Source: Zhouia spongiae
GTDB lineage: Bacteria; Bacteroidota; Bacteroidia; Flavobacteriales; Flavobacteriaceae
DNA length: 64,000 bases
Direction of reading: 5' to 3'
Assembly (NCBI RefSeq): GCF_022760175.1
Contig: NZ_CP094326.1
Location: 3,088,804-3,152,803 of the forward strand
In this document: in pieces, positions 10,134-19,155 of the stretch
Layout of the letters: each line of letters starts with the position of its first letter
Position numbering within the stretch: the first letter of the stretch is position 1
Notes under the pieces: generated by a model
Told to the model about the DNA's origin: nothing
The model's input: only the letters and a program-made list of their open reading frames with translations
Database searches by the model: none
Program-made: the position numbers and the translations under genes

Positions 10134-10375
10134 TTTTTGAAGATATAAATATGCCGGGCAACTTTTTTATAACTGTATTTCAGTTATTTAATTAACTCAT
10201 GAAATATTATGAATTCTACCTATATTCTAATTAATGTTGATTATTTGTCTATTGTATAATCAGCCCTTTAATAATAATATACTTTAAATTTAGGTATAGA
10301 AATATTCCGCTTTCCTTGCGCCACATACCTCTATCAGGAAAACGTACAAAACATTATTAACCAAACTTTATTTTT

Positions 10376-10483
10376 ATGAAAATCCGTATTCTATTTATTA
10401 AAAGCAGTTATGTGTTTATAGCTATAGCCCTTGTGCTGGTTTTGAGCTATATGGGAAGTTGCATTTCTGAATGGTATAAATAA
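10376..10483 (+). CDS. Possible 35-residue lipoprotein or signal-anchored peptide
   Basis: ATG 10376 to TAA 10483 encodes 35 residues: a basic start (MKIRILFIKSSY), a hydrophobic core (VFIAIALVLVLSY) and a lipobox-like MGSC, then only seven residues. It is divergent from the efflux regulator and isolated in a 608-base spacer. A different frame continues directly after it for 39 more codons, so this may be the start of a longer, frameshifted lipoprotein. I do not recognise a family. Confidence 0.35.
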   Translation: MKIRILFIKSSYVFIAIALVLVLSYMGSCISEWYK

Positions 10484-10599
10484 CAGAATCAGGCAATTTA
10501 GTAACGGACGCTTGTATCTCAGAATCCGAAGACATTTTTACCATCGAGCCATCAGAAAATTTAGATGTTTCTATTTCTTTAGAGGTTAGGATTAAATAG
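10480..10599 (+). other. Open stretch in the shifted frame after the small lipoprotein
   Basis: From 10480 the frame offset by -1 relative to the preceding 35-residue ORF reads ITESGNLVTDACISE... through IEPSENLDVSISLEVRIK and stops at TAG 10599. It has no start codon. Its acidic, polar composition resembles a mature lipoprotein tail rather than random sequence. It may be the displaced tail of the small ORF. The remaining bases to 10681 hold nothing I recognise. Confidence 0.25.
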
Positions 10600-10681
10600 T
10601 TCAGAACCTATTTTTACAGGTTTCTTGGTTATTACAACTACTGTACATTAACTTAACTTTCTATAAAGCTTTAAACGTCTG

Positions 10682-11347
10682 TTATGACGGATCTATAAAC
10701 TCCCCGGACTTGGCTTGTTGTTTTTTATCTTCAAGCAACGCTGGCATAGTACCAAAAATATAATCCCATAAAGGCGATGACACCCCAAAGGCTCTTTCCG
10801 GTTGTCTGTAATGATGTATAGCATGGTGATGCCATAATATTTTCAGGAAATTATCCGGCACCTTAAAAATATGTACGCTGTAATGAATTGCCAGATACCC
10901 GGTATACCCCATTAAAAATCCGGCTAGAAACCCAAAAACATAATCGCCCATAATGGCGCGGTAGATGATAAAAAAGAAGGTTGCCAGAATTAAAGCCAGA
11001 ATCGGTGGCATGGCCAAACGCTTTTTATCTTTGGGATAATCGTGATGTACCCCGTGAACTTTGTGACTGAATTCTTCCATTTTTTGCGTCTGTGGATGAT
11101 ATAAAAAGCGATGCATCAGATACTCCACAAGGGTAAAAATAAACATCCCTGCAAAGAATAAAACTATCATTACAGGTGTTGTAAATCCTTTTTCTATAAT
11201 CCCATAATAAATAAGACATGCCGAGATGATGGTATATAAAATTAAAGGAATCGCTATATGCGTTTTGGTTAATTGCTCAAGAAATGGATTTTTAAAGATG
11301 GTACCACTCCCCTTATGTTTAGGACGTTTGTTTCTTTTCGTACTCAT
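10682..11347 (-). CDS. Fatty-acid hydroxylase / sterol desaturase superfamily protein
   Basis: Integral-membrane di-iron hydroxylase, probably acting on a lipid acyl chain; the overall layout resembles fatty-acid 2-hydroxylases. About 221 residues with four hydrophobic segments. The histidine clusters are all visible: HRFLYH, HKVHGVHHDYP, HYSVH and HHAIHHYRQPERAFG. I chose ATG 11347 (MSTKRNKRPKHK); an in-frame GTG three codons earlier is possible. The gene is monocistronic. The substrate is not shown by the sequence; hydroxylation of ceramide or sulfonolipid acyl chains, which some Flavobacteriaceae make, is a reasonable guess. Confidence 0.85.
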   Translation of the reverse strand: MSTKRNKRPKHKGSGTIFKNPFLEQLTKTHIAIPLILYTIISACLIYYGIIEKGFTTPVMIVLFFAGMFIFTLVEYLMHRFLYHPQTQKMEEFSHKVHGVHHDYPKDKKRLAMPPILALILATFFFIIYRAIMGDYVFGFLAGFLMGYTGYLAIHYSVHIFKVPDNFLKILWHHHAIHHYRQPERAFGVSSPLWDYIFGTMPALLEDKKQQAKSGEFIDPS

Positions 11348-11528
11348 TTTATGCACAAGATTGACGGTTAAAGCCTAACAAATTTATAAAAATTGTAAGG
11401 AATTAAAAAGACCCTAAACAGTTCTGATTTTCTTCTTAATGAAGAAAAGCGTAAATTCATCCAAACTTCTAATACGATTGATATCAACAAAAACAATCTA
11501 TTCAAGCTGATTACAAAATATTAAGCAT

Positions 11529-12821
11529 ATGAAAAAAACCTCCCTGTCTTTATTAAGTTTCCTTCTTATAACAGGCTGTAAAGAAAAGCCTCTTACCGAA
11601 GAAGAGATGATAGCCAAAGCCAAAGACATCCATCAAAAGGTTATAACCATCGATACCCATTGCGATATAAATGTTAAGAACTTTACGGATTCTGTTAATT
11701 ACACACAAGATTTAGATACACAAATCACTTTACCTAAAATGGATGAGGGTGGTTTGGATGTTGCCTGGTTGATTGTGTACACAGGGCAGGATTCCCTGAC
11801 ACCGTCCGGATATGAAAAAGCATATGATAATGCGATTGCTAAATTCAATGCTATTCATCGCTTAGCAGAAGACCTGGCTCCTGACCAAATAGAGTTAGCA
11901 TACAATTCTGATGATGTTCGCAGAATTCATGCCACCGGAAAAAAAGTGGCTATGATCGGGATCGAAAATGGTTACCCTGTAGGAACAGACATTTCGAACG
12001 TAAAAAAGTTTTTCGATTTGGGAGGACGCTATATGTCTTTATCGCACCAGGGACATAGTCAGCTATGCGATTCTAATACCGGTGAAGGAAATAATGAATG
12101 GTTGCATAACGGTCTAAGTGATTTAGGAAAAGAAGTCGTATCGGAAATGAATAAATACGGTATGATGATCGATGTATCACATCCATCAAAAGAATCGATG
12201 CGGCAAATGATCGAGCTTACCAAGGCTCCTATCATTGCATCACACTCATCTGCCAGGGCTTTATGTAACCATAGCAGAAATCTCGATGATGAGCAATTGC
12301 AATGGTTAAAAGAAAACGGTGGCGTGGTACAAACAGTAGCTTTTAATAATTATGTGAATACCCGGAAGAATAAGGCTTTTCAGGATCAGCTAAAGAAGAT
12401 CTATGAGAAAGTTTCAAATAAAATGAACTTCGTACAGGTAAGTTCGGATAGTATCCAAAAGATGTCCGACTCTGTACGAAATGTTTATTTTGAAGACTAT
12501 GCGAAAATGCGCGATGCAGCTAAACCTGAAATATTGGAGTTGCAAAAGTCCGGAGCTCCGGTAGCGGTATCTGATTTTATAGATCATATTGACTATCTGG
12601 TAGATAAGATCGGAATCGCACACGTTGGAATTAGCTCTGATTTTGATGGCGGCGGCGGCATATATGGCTGGAATGATGCTTCAGAAACTTTCAATATCAC
12701 TCTGGAGCTGGTAAGGCGCGGTTATACTGAAAAAGAAATAGCCATGCTTTGGGGCGAAAACCTTCTGCGCGTTTTAGATGAAGTGCAGGCCGTGGCCAAA
12801 GAATTGCAGAAGAAGTCCTGA
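11529..12821 (+). CDS. Membrane dipeptidase (peptidase M19), lipoprotein
   Basis: Zinc dipeptidase of the renal-dipeptidase family that hydrolyses dipeptides, often L-D or dehydro forms, outside the cytoplasm. 430 residues. The signal ends in LLITGC, a clear lipobox. M19 landmarks in order: IDTHCDIN (metal His/Asp), MIGIENGYP (bridging Glu), LSHQGHSQLCDS, MIDVSHPSKES and IIASHSSARALCNHSRNLDD (metal His residues), and HVGISSDFDGGGG near the end. The length is a little over the usual ~400 because of a 60-residue insertion near 285-345. It stands alone, with a degenerate repeat element following. Confidence 0.93.
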   Translation: MKKTSLSLLSFLLITGCKEKPLTEEEMIAKAKDIHQKVITIDTHCDINVKNFTDSVNYTQDLDTQITLPKMDEGGLDVAWLIVYTGQDSLTPSGYEKAYDNAIAKFNAIHRLAEDLAPDQIELAYNSDDVRRIHATGKKVAMIGIENGYPVGTDISNVKKFFDLGGRYMSLSHQGHSQLCDSNTGEGNNEWLHNGLSDLGKEVVSEMNKYGMMIDVSHPSKESMRQMIELTKAPIIASHSSARALCNHSRNLDDEQLQWLKENGGVVQTVAFNNYVNTRKNKAFQDQLKKIYEKVSNKMNFVQVSSDSIQKMSDSVRNVYFEDYAKMRDAAKPEILELQKSGAPVAVSDFIDHIDYLVDKIGIAHVGISSDFDGGGGIYGWNDASETFNITLELVRRGYTEKEIAMLWGENLLRVLDEVQAVAKELQKKS

Positions 12822-12824
12822 GTC

Positions 12825-12975
12825 AGAAAGTTCGTCTGATAAAGTTATATAATCACCGTATCGGCTATCTCTGGATAAACTAAAGTCGAAACTTGGCAAT
12901 CAAACGTCAAACACTATTGGTTATGAATAGCTGTGCCCGGACAGGCAACAAATAATACATTTTAAACAACCTCTT
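12825..12975 (+). repeat. Degenerate MITE-like spacer element
   Basis: The left end AGAAAGTTCGTCTGATAAAG is roughly inverted at the right end (CATTTTAAACAACCTCTT). The interior (TATCGGCTATCTCTGG... AAAGTCG) and the right flank (GCCCGGACAGGCAACAAATAA) align by eye with the better preserved unit at 20291-20492. It lies 3' of the dipeptidase gene. Confidence 0.45.
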
Positions 12976-13017
12976 CCTTTTTAACAAATATTTCAAAATA
13001 GATTATGGTGTGTGTTG

Positions 13018-13025
13018 TAATTTTG
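13018..13025 (+). promoter_or_regulatory. -7 promoter box of the DUF3817 gene
   Basis: TAATTTTG matches the Bacteroidota TAnnTTTG consensus and lies 20 bases before the ATG at 13045. No clear TTG is present at -33. Confidence 0.45.
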
Positions 13026-13044
13026 CAGGCATAAATTATCATAT

Positions 13045-13323
13045 ATGAACATCAAGAACTTTAGAATTATCAGCATATTAGAAGGAATTTCTTATTTAGT
13101 TATATTAGGTATTACAATGCCTTTAAAATACATGGCAGATCAGCATGGCCCTAATCAATATGTAGGTATGATGCACGGTATATTGTTCATTTTGTATGTT
13201 TTGATGGCTGTTGCATTGAAAAACAGGCAAAACTGGTCGGCCCCTACTCTTGGTATTATTTTATTATGTTCGATCATTCCGTTCGGTACCTTTTGGATGG
13301 ACAGGAAGTACTTGCGCGCATAG
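13045..13323 (+). CDS. DUF3817 family small membrane protein
   Basis: A 92-residue protein of three hydrophobic segments. It matches the DUF3817 pattern by eye: FRIISILEGISYLVILGITMPLKY, then the GPNQYVGMMHGILFILYVLMAVAL block containing the conserved G-x-x-H-G, and a short C-terminal helix ending in a basic tail. This family is uncharacterised; some members sit at the end of membrane transport proteins. It precedes a thioredoxin gene by 115 bases, close but not obviously an operon. Confidence 0.8.
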   Translation: MNIKNFRIISILEGISYLVILGITMPLKYMADQHGPNQYVGMMHGILFILYVLMAVALKNRQNWSAPTLGIILLCSIIPFGTFWMDRKYLRA

Positions 13324-13438
13324 CCCGGGTAGCCGACTTACATATTTATATTCAGGAAATTTACACTAAACTTTAGGAATCGTACAAGTTATGTGTTAAC
13401 TGTACGTTTGTTACTATGTAAATAATTAAAGGAAGAAA

Positions 13439-13738
13439 ATGAAAAGCAGTTTTAAAGATATTATCAATAAAGACAAACCGGTATTAGTCGATTTTTTTGC
13501 ATCGTGGTGTGGCCCGTGTCAAACCTTGGCTCCTATTTTAAAGGAAACAAAGAATGAACTGGGAGAAGATGTGAATATTGTAAAAATAGATGTCGATAAA
13601 AATCAGCCGCTGGCCACTAATTTTCAGGTCAGAGGTGTTCCGACATTGATTTTATTTAAGGAAGGACAACCCGTTTGGAGGCATTCGGGACTTTTATCAA
13701 AAAGAGAATTGATTGAGGTTATAAATTCACATCAATAA
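13439..13738 (+). CDS. Thioredoxin
   Basis: Cytosolic dithiol reductant of 99 residues, the normal length for a single thioredoxin domain. The active site is WCGPC in VDFFASWCGPCQTLAPIL; the cis-Pro loop is VRGVPTLILFK. There is no signal peptide. An AAGGAAG element lies just before the ATG, giving an unusually clear ribosome binding site for this genome. It differs from longer periplasmic TlpA-type proteins such as the one at 38852. Confidence 0.92.
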   Translation: MKSSFKDIINKDKPVLVDFFASWCGPCQTLAPILKETKNELGEDVNIVKIDVDKNQPLATNFQVRGVPTLILFKEGQPVWRHSGLLSKRELIEVINSHQ

Positions 13739-13739
13739 A

Positions 13740-13851
13740 AAGAGGACTAAATAATATGAAGGTTTTAGGTGAAATGATAAAATGTATCTGAAAACCAATA
13801 TAATAATTCATTAGCATTTCATTTTATAAACATTCCTTATTTAGTCCCCTT
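13740..13851. repeat. 112-base inverted-repeat element (MITE-like)
   Basis: AAGAGGACTAAATAA at 13740-13754 is repeated inverted at 13837-13851 (TTATTTAGTCCCCTT), 14 of 15 bases. The interior holds further inverted pieces (GATAAAATG / CATTTTAT). It begins at the end of the thioredoxin gene and could fold into one long stem acting as a 3' boundary. The ends resemble those of the elements at 20291 and 51568. Confidence 0.55.
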
Positions 13852-13875
13852 AAAAAGGCTTGGGTCAATATTTTT

Positions 13876-13920
13876 CCCGATAATCGGGATTTATTCCGAT
13901 AGCCCGGGAGCTCCGACACT
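13876..13920. repeat. Dispersed mosaic repeat, palindrome module
   Basis: CCCGAT-A-ATCGGG, then ATTTATTCCGATAGCCCGGGAGCTCCGACACT. The same order of parts recurs at 23602, 43572 and, inverted, at 63936. It lies between the convergent thioredoxin and universal stress protein genes. Confidence 0.6.
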
Positions 13921-13958
13921 AAAAAAGTACGCGTAGCTTTAATTATTCCGGCGTGCAG

Positions 13959-14813
13959 TTACCTGCGCGTATATTCATGCAATACCAGATATGGTATTTG
14001 TATGTGAAAACTAATTTCTTCTACTCTTGGTTTCCCGAAGATTCTCTGAAAGAAATTATGATGCCTGGCCACCATACAAAGCATATCTACCTCCCTGCTC
14101 TCTGTAAATGCCCTTACCGCCGACTCTAAAGAGAGTTTAGAGAGCGTGTGGTACGTATGCGGGATGCCATTTAGCACTCCGTCGAGGTACTCTTTTACCC
14201 TGATCTGTTCTTCTTTTAATTCATTTCTCGACTCAAGCGCATGTAATACCCTGATGGCTGCATCAGACTTTTTCGCTATCTGCAACATGGTATTTAGTTC
14301 ACTTTGTTCCCAATAGAGATCGTATTCGGTTGCAAATGTAATCTCTTTAACCGGTTTGTATTTGGCAGATTCAGGGATTGCCAGTACACTACAGGTCACA
14401 TGCCCGATAACTCCGGCAGTATTACTTCCGATAATTACTTCTTTAACCCCGCTCGACCCTTTGGTTCCCATCACTATCAAATCGATCTCAAATTCTTTAA
14501 CAGCCGATTTAACTCCTGAAACAAAAGTATCGTAAGTACTTATGATTTTTATTTTAGGAACCAGGTCAGGGTAATTGTCCTTAATTCTCTTCTTTATTTC
14601 TTCGAGTCCGTCTTCAGATGCTTTTCTGGCCATGTCGGCCAGTATTTTCGTGTTTTTGGAAGAAGTGATCCCGCTTGTCGGTTGTATCGTCGGTGGCGTA
14701 TATGAGTTAAACATATAAAAATGGTCTGCTTCGATGGCAAACATCTGAAAAGCGTAGTCTATAGCATTCCATGCATTTTCAGAAAAATCGGTTGGTAACA
14801 GAATATTTTTCAT
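13959..14813 (-). CDS. Universal stress protein, tandem UspA domains
   Basis: Cytosolic stress or energy-state protein of about 284 residues made of two UspA domains. The first has MKNILLPTDFSENAWNAIDYAF, a conserved Asp, and the ATP-binding loop MGTKGSSGVKEVIIGSNTAGVI followed by CSVLAIPE. The second (~150-284) begins KEITFATEYDLYWEQSELNTML and lacks a clean G-2x-G-9x-G(S/T) loop, so it probably does not bind ATP. ATG 14813 matches the family start; the TTG three codons upstream is unlikely. It is monocistronic, with repeat elements at its 3' side. Confidence 0.9.
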   Translation of the reverse strand: MKNILLPTDFSENAWNAIDYAFQMFAIEADHFYMFNSYTPPTIQPTSGITSSKNTKILADMARKASEDGLEEIKKRIKDNYPDLVPKIKIISTYDTFVSGVKSAVKEFEIDLIVMGTKGSSGVKEVIIGSNTAGVIGHVTCSVLAIPESAKYKPVKEITFATEYDLYWEQSELNTMLQIAKKSDAAIRVLHALESRNELKEEQIRVKEYLDGVLNGIPHTYHTLSKLSLESAVRAFTESREVDMLCMVARHHNFFQRIFGKPRVEEISFHIQIPYLVLHEYTRR

Positions 14814-14922
14814 AGCAATCAATTAGTATTTATACCCAAATATATGATGCCTTTAAAAATTATAAAATGATAAATATCAACAGTATATCGGGCTTGCGTA
14901 TTGAACCTTAAAAGGAGTCTGC

Positions 14923-15768
14923 CTATTCAAATACCCTGTTGAGCAGGTTTTGTAATGATTGCCATGATTTCCTGTCGGCTTCAGCATTGTATGCCAACGG
15001 AAGATTAAATTTCTTCCCAAGTGAGTCAGCATACTTACTGGTAAACGAATGTACAATCCCGGGATACGCTACATATTGATAATCGGCATTAAGACTGTCT
15101 AATCCGGATTTAAAGGCTGTTACAGACCCCTGGTCGATAAACGGATCATCGGCTCCATTGCATACCAATACTGCTGCCTTGAGTTTTTTATTGGGCATGA
15201 CAGGGAGCTGTACACCACTGTGAAAAGCTGCAACAACCTCTATATTTGCTCCCATATTGGCCATGGTAAGGGCAACACTTCCTCCAAAACAATAACCGAT
15301 AACAGCTATTTTATCAGGATCAACAGTGGGCTGTTCTTTTAATAACTCCAAAGCAGCATCAAATCGTTTTTGAGCCATGTCGATATTACTCATTACTTCC
15401 TTCGCAAATTTACCGGCATCATCCGGATGATGGGCCTGTTTTCCTTCACCATACATATCCAGTGCCATTGCAGTATACCCTAATCCGGCCAGCATGTCTG
15501 CCCGTTCGCGTACATAGTCGTTGTGTCCCCACCATTCGTGAATAATAAGAACCCCGGGCCTTTTACCCGTTTTACTTTCGTTATATGCCATATATCCTTT
15601 CAAACGGGTGGTGTCTACAGTATAATTTACCTCTTCACCTTTAATATCGGGAGTTTGAGATGTTGATGCCGTTCCAGTATCCGGGGATTTTTCATCTTTT
15701 TGCTGCTTACAAGCGATAACGAGCAGTACGGAAAACAGGAATACAAGCTTACTTTTGTAAAATCTCAT
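14923..15768 (-). CDS. Dienelactone hydrolase family lipoprotein
   Basis: Alpha/beta-hydrolase of the dienelactone hydrolase type, 281 residues. It starts with a lipoprotein signal ending in LLVIAC (Cys20). The catalytic set is the nucleophilic Cys160 in GYCFGGS, Asp in GADDPFIDQ, and His in PGIVHSFTS. GVLIIHEWWGHNDYVRERADMLA forms the oxyanion strand. The export signal suggests it acts in the periplasm or at the cell surface, unlike ring-cleavage enzymes, so the true substrate is an unknown ester or lactone. The next gene downstream on this strand is the universal stress protein, 110 bases away. Confidence 0.87.
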   Translation of the reverse strand: MRFYKSKLVFLFSVLLVIACKQQKDEKSPDTGTASTSQTPDIKGEEVNYTVDTTRLKGYMAYNESKTGKRPGVLIIHEWWGHNDYVRERADMLAGLGYTAMALDMYGEGKQAHHPDDAGKFAKEVMSNIDMAQKRFDAALELLKEQPTVDPDKIAVIGYCFGGSVALTMANMGANIEVVAAFHSGVQLPVMPNKKLKAAVLVCNGADDPFIDQGSVTAFKSGLDSLNADYQYVAYPGIVHSFTSKYADSLGKKFNLPLAYNAEADRKSWQSLQNLLNRVFE

Positions 15769-15823
15769 ACGGGTTTGGTTTTTTAATTTGGTATATTAAG
15801 ATAGTGAATTTTAACTTTTCAGC

Positions 15824-15852
15824 ATAAAAAAAGTCCGGATTTACCGGACTTA
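15824..15852 (-). terminator. Intrinsic terminator of the OmpA/lipocalin pair
   Basis: On the minus strand AAGTCCGG-TAAAT-CCGGACTT is followed by a run of T residues. It lies 23 bases past the stop of the OmpA-family gene. Confidence 0.8.
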
Positions 15853-15874
15853 AAATTTTAAATATTAAAAAATC

Positions 15875-16558
15875 TTATTGATTTTTGGCTGCGTTTATCA
15901 TTTCCTGACTCGCTACAATTCCCAGCTCTACCCTTCTGTTTTTCGAACGCCCTTCTGCTGTGGCATTATCATATTTAGGTTGGGTTTCTCCATACCATTT
16001 AACAGTAAATCTCGATTTGTCGATCCCCTGGTTAACAAGGTAGTTTACTACTGAATTTGCTCTTTTTTGAGATAACGACATATTGTATGCATCTGCTCCT
16101 GAACTGTCGGTATGACCTTCTACCAGAATATTGGTGTCGTCGTATTCTACAAATACTTCTGCCATTTTCTTCAATGTTTCCAGTCCTTGCGGTTGAATCT
16201 TATCAGAGTCAAAGGCAAATTTTACGCCACTGTTTTCATCGAAGGTAACGTTAATACCCTCACCCACACGTGTTACTTCAGCTCCCGGAATTGCAGCTTT
16301 GATATCTTCTGCCTGACGGTCCATTTTATGTCCGATCCTGTTACCTACAACCCCACCAACAGCGGCACCTATGATCGCTCCCAATACACTGTTTCCTTTT
16401 CCGACATTGTTTCCGATAACCCCACCAATGGCAGCACCTGAAGCAGCTCCAATGGCAGTTCCTTTTTGCTCACTGTTTGCATTCTGTATGGCAGAACAGC
16501 TAACCATCAGGGATATGGATACAATAACTAAAGATGACTTTTTTATAATAGATTTCAT
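15875..16558 (-). CDS. OmpA-family lipoprotein with glycine zipper
   Basis: Outer-membrane lipoprotein of 227 residues that anchors to peptidoglycan. The signal ends in LMVSC. Residues ~33-75 are a glycine-zipper membrane segment (GTAIGAASGAAIGGVIGNNVG and GAIIGAAVGGVVGNRIG). The C-terminal OmpA domain has FDSDKIQPQG, LVEGHTDSSGADAYNMSLSQKRA (diaminopimelate-binding Asp and Arg region) and GRSKNRRVEL. It follows a lipocalin-like lipoprotein gene after about 25 bases, so both are probably co-transcribed and end at the terminator at 15824-15852. Confidence 0.93.
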   Translation of the reverse strand: MKSIIKKSSLVIVSISLMVSCSAIQNANSEQKGTAIGAASGAAIGGVIGNNVGKGNSVLGAIIGAAVGGVVGNRIGHKMDRQAEDIKAAIPGAEVTRVGEGINVTFDENSGVKFAFDSDKIQPQGLETLKKMAEVFVEYDDTNILVEGHTDSSGADAYNMSLSQKRANSVVNYLVNQGIDKSRFTVKWYGETQPKYDNATAEGRSKNRRVELGIVASQEMINAAKNQ

Positions 16559-16583
16559 TATTTCTTTTTTTGAGTTTTTAATT

Positions 16584-17068
16584 TTAATATGCTTTTCTTG
16601 AATATTGTAACGCGATGGTAACCTTCTCCCCGTCTACATTAACATCGGTTGTAAGTTTCATCTGATCCTGTGATAATGAAGACACATTGAACACATAGCC
16701 ATAACCCCCATTAAGATCATTTTTCTTTTCGTCAATATATTTGAACTGGAACTGTGACGGTATTCCGTTAACGTCTTGTATGGACCATCGTATGTTTCTT
16801 TGACCCGTCGGACATTCACCATGAACGATATTGTAGTATCCTGTACTGTTATTCGATCTGAAGAACCATTCACTTCCCTTAAAGCACTTGGCATCAGCGT
16901 CATTGAATAAAGTCGATTTGAAATAGCCTTGGTTTCCTTCGTAAGAAACATCATTCAATTCCCAGGTACCGTTTATGGTTTTTCTGGTATCCTTGTTTTC
17001 CTTGCTCAATCCACACGAATACAGGATCAAAGCAAAAATTGTAATTAGTAAGAAGTGCTTTTTATTCA
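16584..17068 (-). CDS. Lipocalin-like lipoprotein
   Basis: About 161 residues with a lipoprotein signal ending LILYSC, then NGTWELNDVSYEGNQGYFKSTLFNDADAKCFKGSEWFF, the typical opening of Bacteroidota lipocalin-like domains, and alternating beta-strand pattern to the end. Two cysteines in the mature part could form a disulfide. No ligand can be assigned. ATG 17068 is preferred to the TTG three codons upstream. It is the first gene of a two-gene unit with the OmpA-family lipoprotein, which suggests an envelope maintenance role (inference). Confidence 0.75.
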
Positions 17069-17148
17069 TAAGACTCAAAATTAGTTTATATAAATATACG
17101 TAAAAAATATCCTGTTAAGATGATGCAACCTTAACATTTCTCATTTTA

Positions 17149-19155
17149 TTAATAATTTATAAGATCAAGTAACTTTTCTTCAAAATAAGCCTTGGCAAGG
17201 AATTGTTTTTCTAAGTTAGGTGCAAAAGGTACCGGGGTGTCCAGGCTCCCTACTCTTTGTACCGGTGCATCCAAAAACTCAAAGCATTCTTCCATGATCG
17301 ATGCTGAAATATCACTTGCAATACCTCCAAACAGCGTGTCTTCCTGCAAAATAATAGCTTTTCCGGTCTTTTTAACAGAGGCAAATACAGTAGCAGTATC
17401 CAGGGGCTGTAAGGTTCTCAGATCTATTAAATCGGCATTAATATGCGGATTGTTCTTTAAGGTTTCAAGGGCCCAATGCACCCCGGCCCCGTAAGTTATA
17501 ATACTGATATCGACACCTTCTTTTAAAATGGCGGCTTCACCTAAAGGTATGGTGTAGTAATCTGTCGGGACATCCTGGTAAATACTCCTGTATAAAGCTT
17601 TGTGTTCAAAGAACATAACCGGATTAGGATCATTAATAGCTGTATTCAGCAGCCCTTTTGCATCGTATGGGAAAGCTGGGTACACCACTTTCAGTCCGGG
17701 GGTTTTGGTAAACCATGCTTCATTGGTTTGTGAATGGAACGGACCTGCTCCTACTCCTGCTCCACATGGCATTCTTATAACTACATCTGCATTTTCACCC
17801 CATCGATAATGCGACTTGGCGATATAATTCACGATCGGGTTAAAACCTGATGAAACAAAATCGGCAAATTGCATTTCAACAACTGCCTTCATTCCGTTGA
17901 TGGAAAGCCCCATTGCTGTAGAAATGATGGCCGATTCGCAGATGGGGGTATTTCTTATTCTCAATTTTCCGAATTGTTCTGCAAATCCTTCTGTGATCTT
18001 AAAGACCCCTCCGTATTCTGCAATATCCTGTCCCATCATAACCAGATGATCGTGCTTTTCCATACTTTGCCTTAAGGCTTCAGAAACGGCATCGACAAAG
18101 CGGATCTTCTTGCGCTCTTTTTTACTTTTAATCTCCTGGTTTACATCGTTTTTATAAACATCATTTAACTCATTACTTATACTGGATTCTGTGGGAGGTT
18201 CAGCAAAAGCCAATTGCAAATGAGTTTCGATTTCCTGTTTGATCCCTGCTTTAAATCCTTCTTCTGACCCTTCATTTAACACACCTTGCTCCAGCAGGTA
18301 ATTTCTATAGTTTTCTATCGGGTCTTTAAGCGCCCAGGAAGCCATTAATTCCTGCGGAACATATTTTGTCCCGCTGGCTTCTTCATGTCCCCGCATTCTA
18401 AAAGTCTTGAACTCTAATAATACGGGACGAGGATTTTTTCTGATGTCTTCTGCAAGTTCACTAACCTTCTGATATACCTCAAGAATATTATTGCCGTCAA
18501 TAATATGAGATTCCATTCCGTACCCGACCCCTCTATCGGCCAGGTTTTTACAGTTATACTGTTCGTATGCCGGGGTCGATAAACCATAGCCGTTATTCTC
18601 TATACAGAATATAACGGGTAGTCCCCATACAGAGGCGATATTTAACGCTTCGTGGAAATCTCCTTCACTGGTGGCTCCCTCTCCGGTAAATACGGCAGTA
18701 ACTTTATGTCGGTTTTTAATTAAATCTGCCAGAGCGATTCCGTCTGCCACGCCTAATTGGGGGCCAAGGTGAGATATCATCCCTACAATTTTGTATTCAC
18801 GGGTTCCAAAATGAAAGCTTCTGTCCCTGCCCTTGGTAAAACCGCCCGCCTTTCCCTGCCATTGCTTAAAAAGCCTGTTCAGGGGGATGTTTCTCGAAGT
18901 AAAAACCCCCAGGTTTCTGTGCATCGGCAATATATATTCATCCGGAGCCAGGGCATTCGTTACCCCGACAGAAATAGCTTCCTGCCCTATCCCGCTAAAC
19001 CACTTGGATATTTTTCCTTGTCGTAATAACACCAGCATTTTTTCTTCGATCATCCTCGGTTTTATCATCTCCCTGTATAGTTTTAACAATACAGAATCTT
19101 CAAGATTGAACCTGTTGTATGCAAAAGGTATGGTGGTTTGGCGCGTAGTTTTCAT
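17149..19155 (-). CDS. 2-oxoacid dehydrogenase E1, alpha and beta subunits fused
   Basis: Thiamine-diphosphate-dependent decarboxylase component of a branched-chain or pyruvate-type 2-oxoacid dehydrogenase complex, 668 residues. Residues 1-320 are the alpha part with the TPP/Mg motif GEGATSEGDFHEALN... ENNGYG (158-190) and HLGPQLGVADGIA. A charged linker (~325-350, EIKSKKERKKIR) joins the beta part, which has VMMGQDIAEYGGVFKITEGF, CGAGVGAGPFHSQTNEAWF and TYGAGVHWALETL. Alpha/beta fusions of this kind are common in Bacteroidota. No E2 or E3 gene is present nearby. I favour the branched-chain enzyme but the sequence alone does not settle the substrate. Confidence 0.92.
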   Translation of the reverse strand: MKTTRQTTIPFAYNRFNLEDSVLLKLYREMIKPRMIEEKMLVLLRQGKISKWFSGIGQEAISVGVTNALAPDEYILPMHRNLGVFTSRNIPLNRLFKQWQGKAGGFTKGRDRSFHFGTREYKIVGMISHLGPQLGVADGIALADLIKNRHKVTAVFTGEGATSEGDFHEALNIASVWGLPVIFCIENNGYGLSTPAYEQYNCKNLADRGVGYGMESHIIDGNNILEVYQKVSELAEDIRKNPRPVLLEFKTFRMRGHEEASGTKYVPQELMASWALKDPIENYRNYLLEQGVLNEGSEEGFKAGIKQEIETHLQLAFAEPPTESSISNELNDVYKNDVNQEIKSKKERKKIRFVDAVSEALRQSMEKHDHLVMMGQDIAEYGGVFKITEGFAEQFGKLRIRNTPICESAIISTAMGLSINGMKAVVEMQFADFVSSGFNPIVNYIAKSHYRWGENADVVIRMPCGAGVGAGPFHSQTNEAWFTKTPGLKVVYPAFPYDAKGLLNTAINDPNPVMFFEHKALYRSIYQDVPTDYYTIPLGEAAILKEGVDISIITYGAGVHWALETLKNNPHINADLIDLRTLQPLDTATVFASVKKTGKAIILQEDTLFGGIASDISASIMEECFEFLDAPVQRVGSLDTPVPFAPNLEKQFLAKAYFEEKLLDLINY

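Noticed and set aside
12825-13851. CRISPR or tandem-repeat array
   Set aside because: The repeats are single inverted units of different lengths with no regular spacing, and no cas gene occurs in the window.
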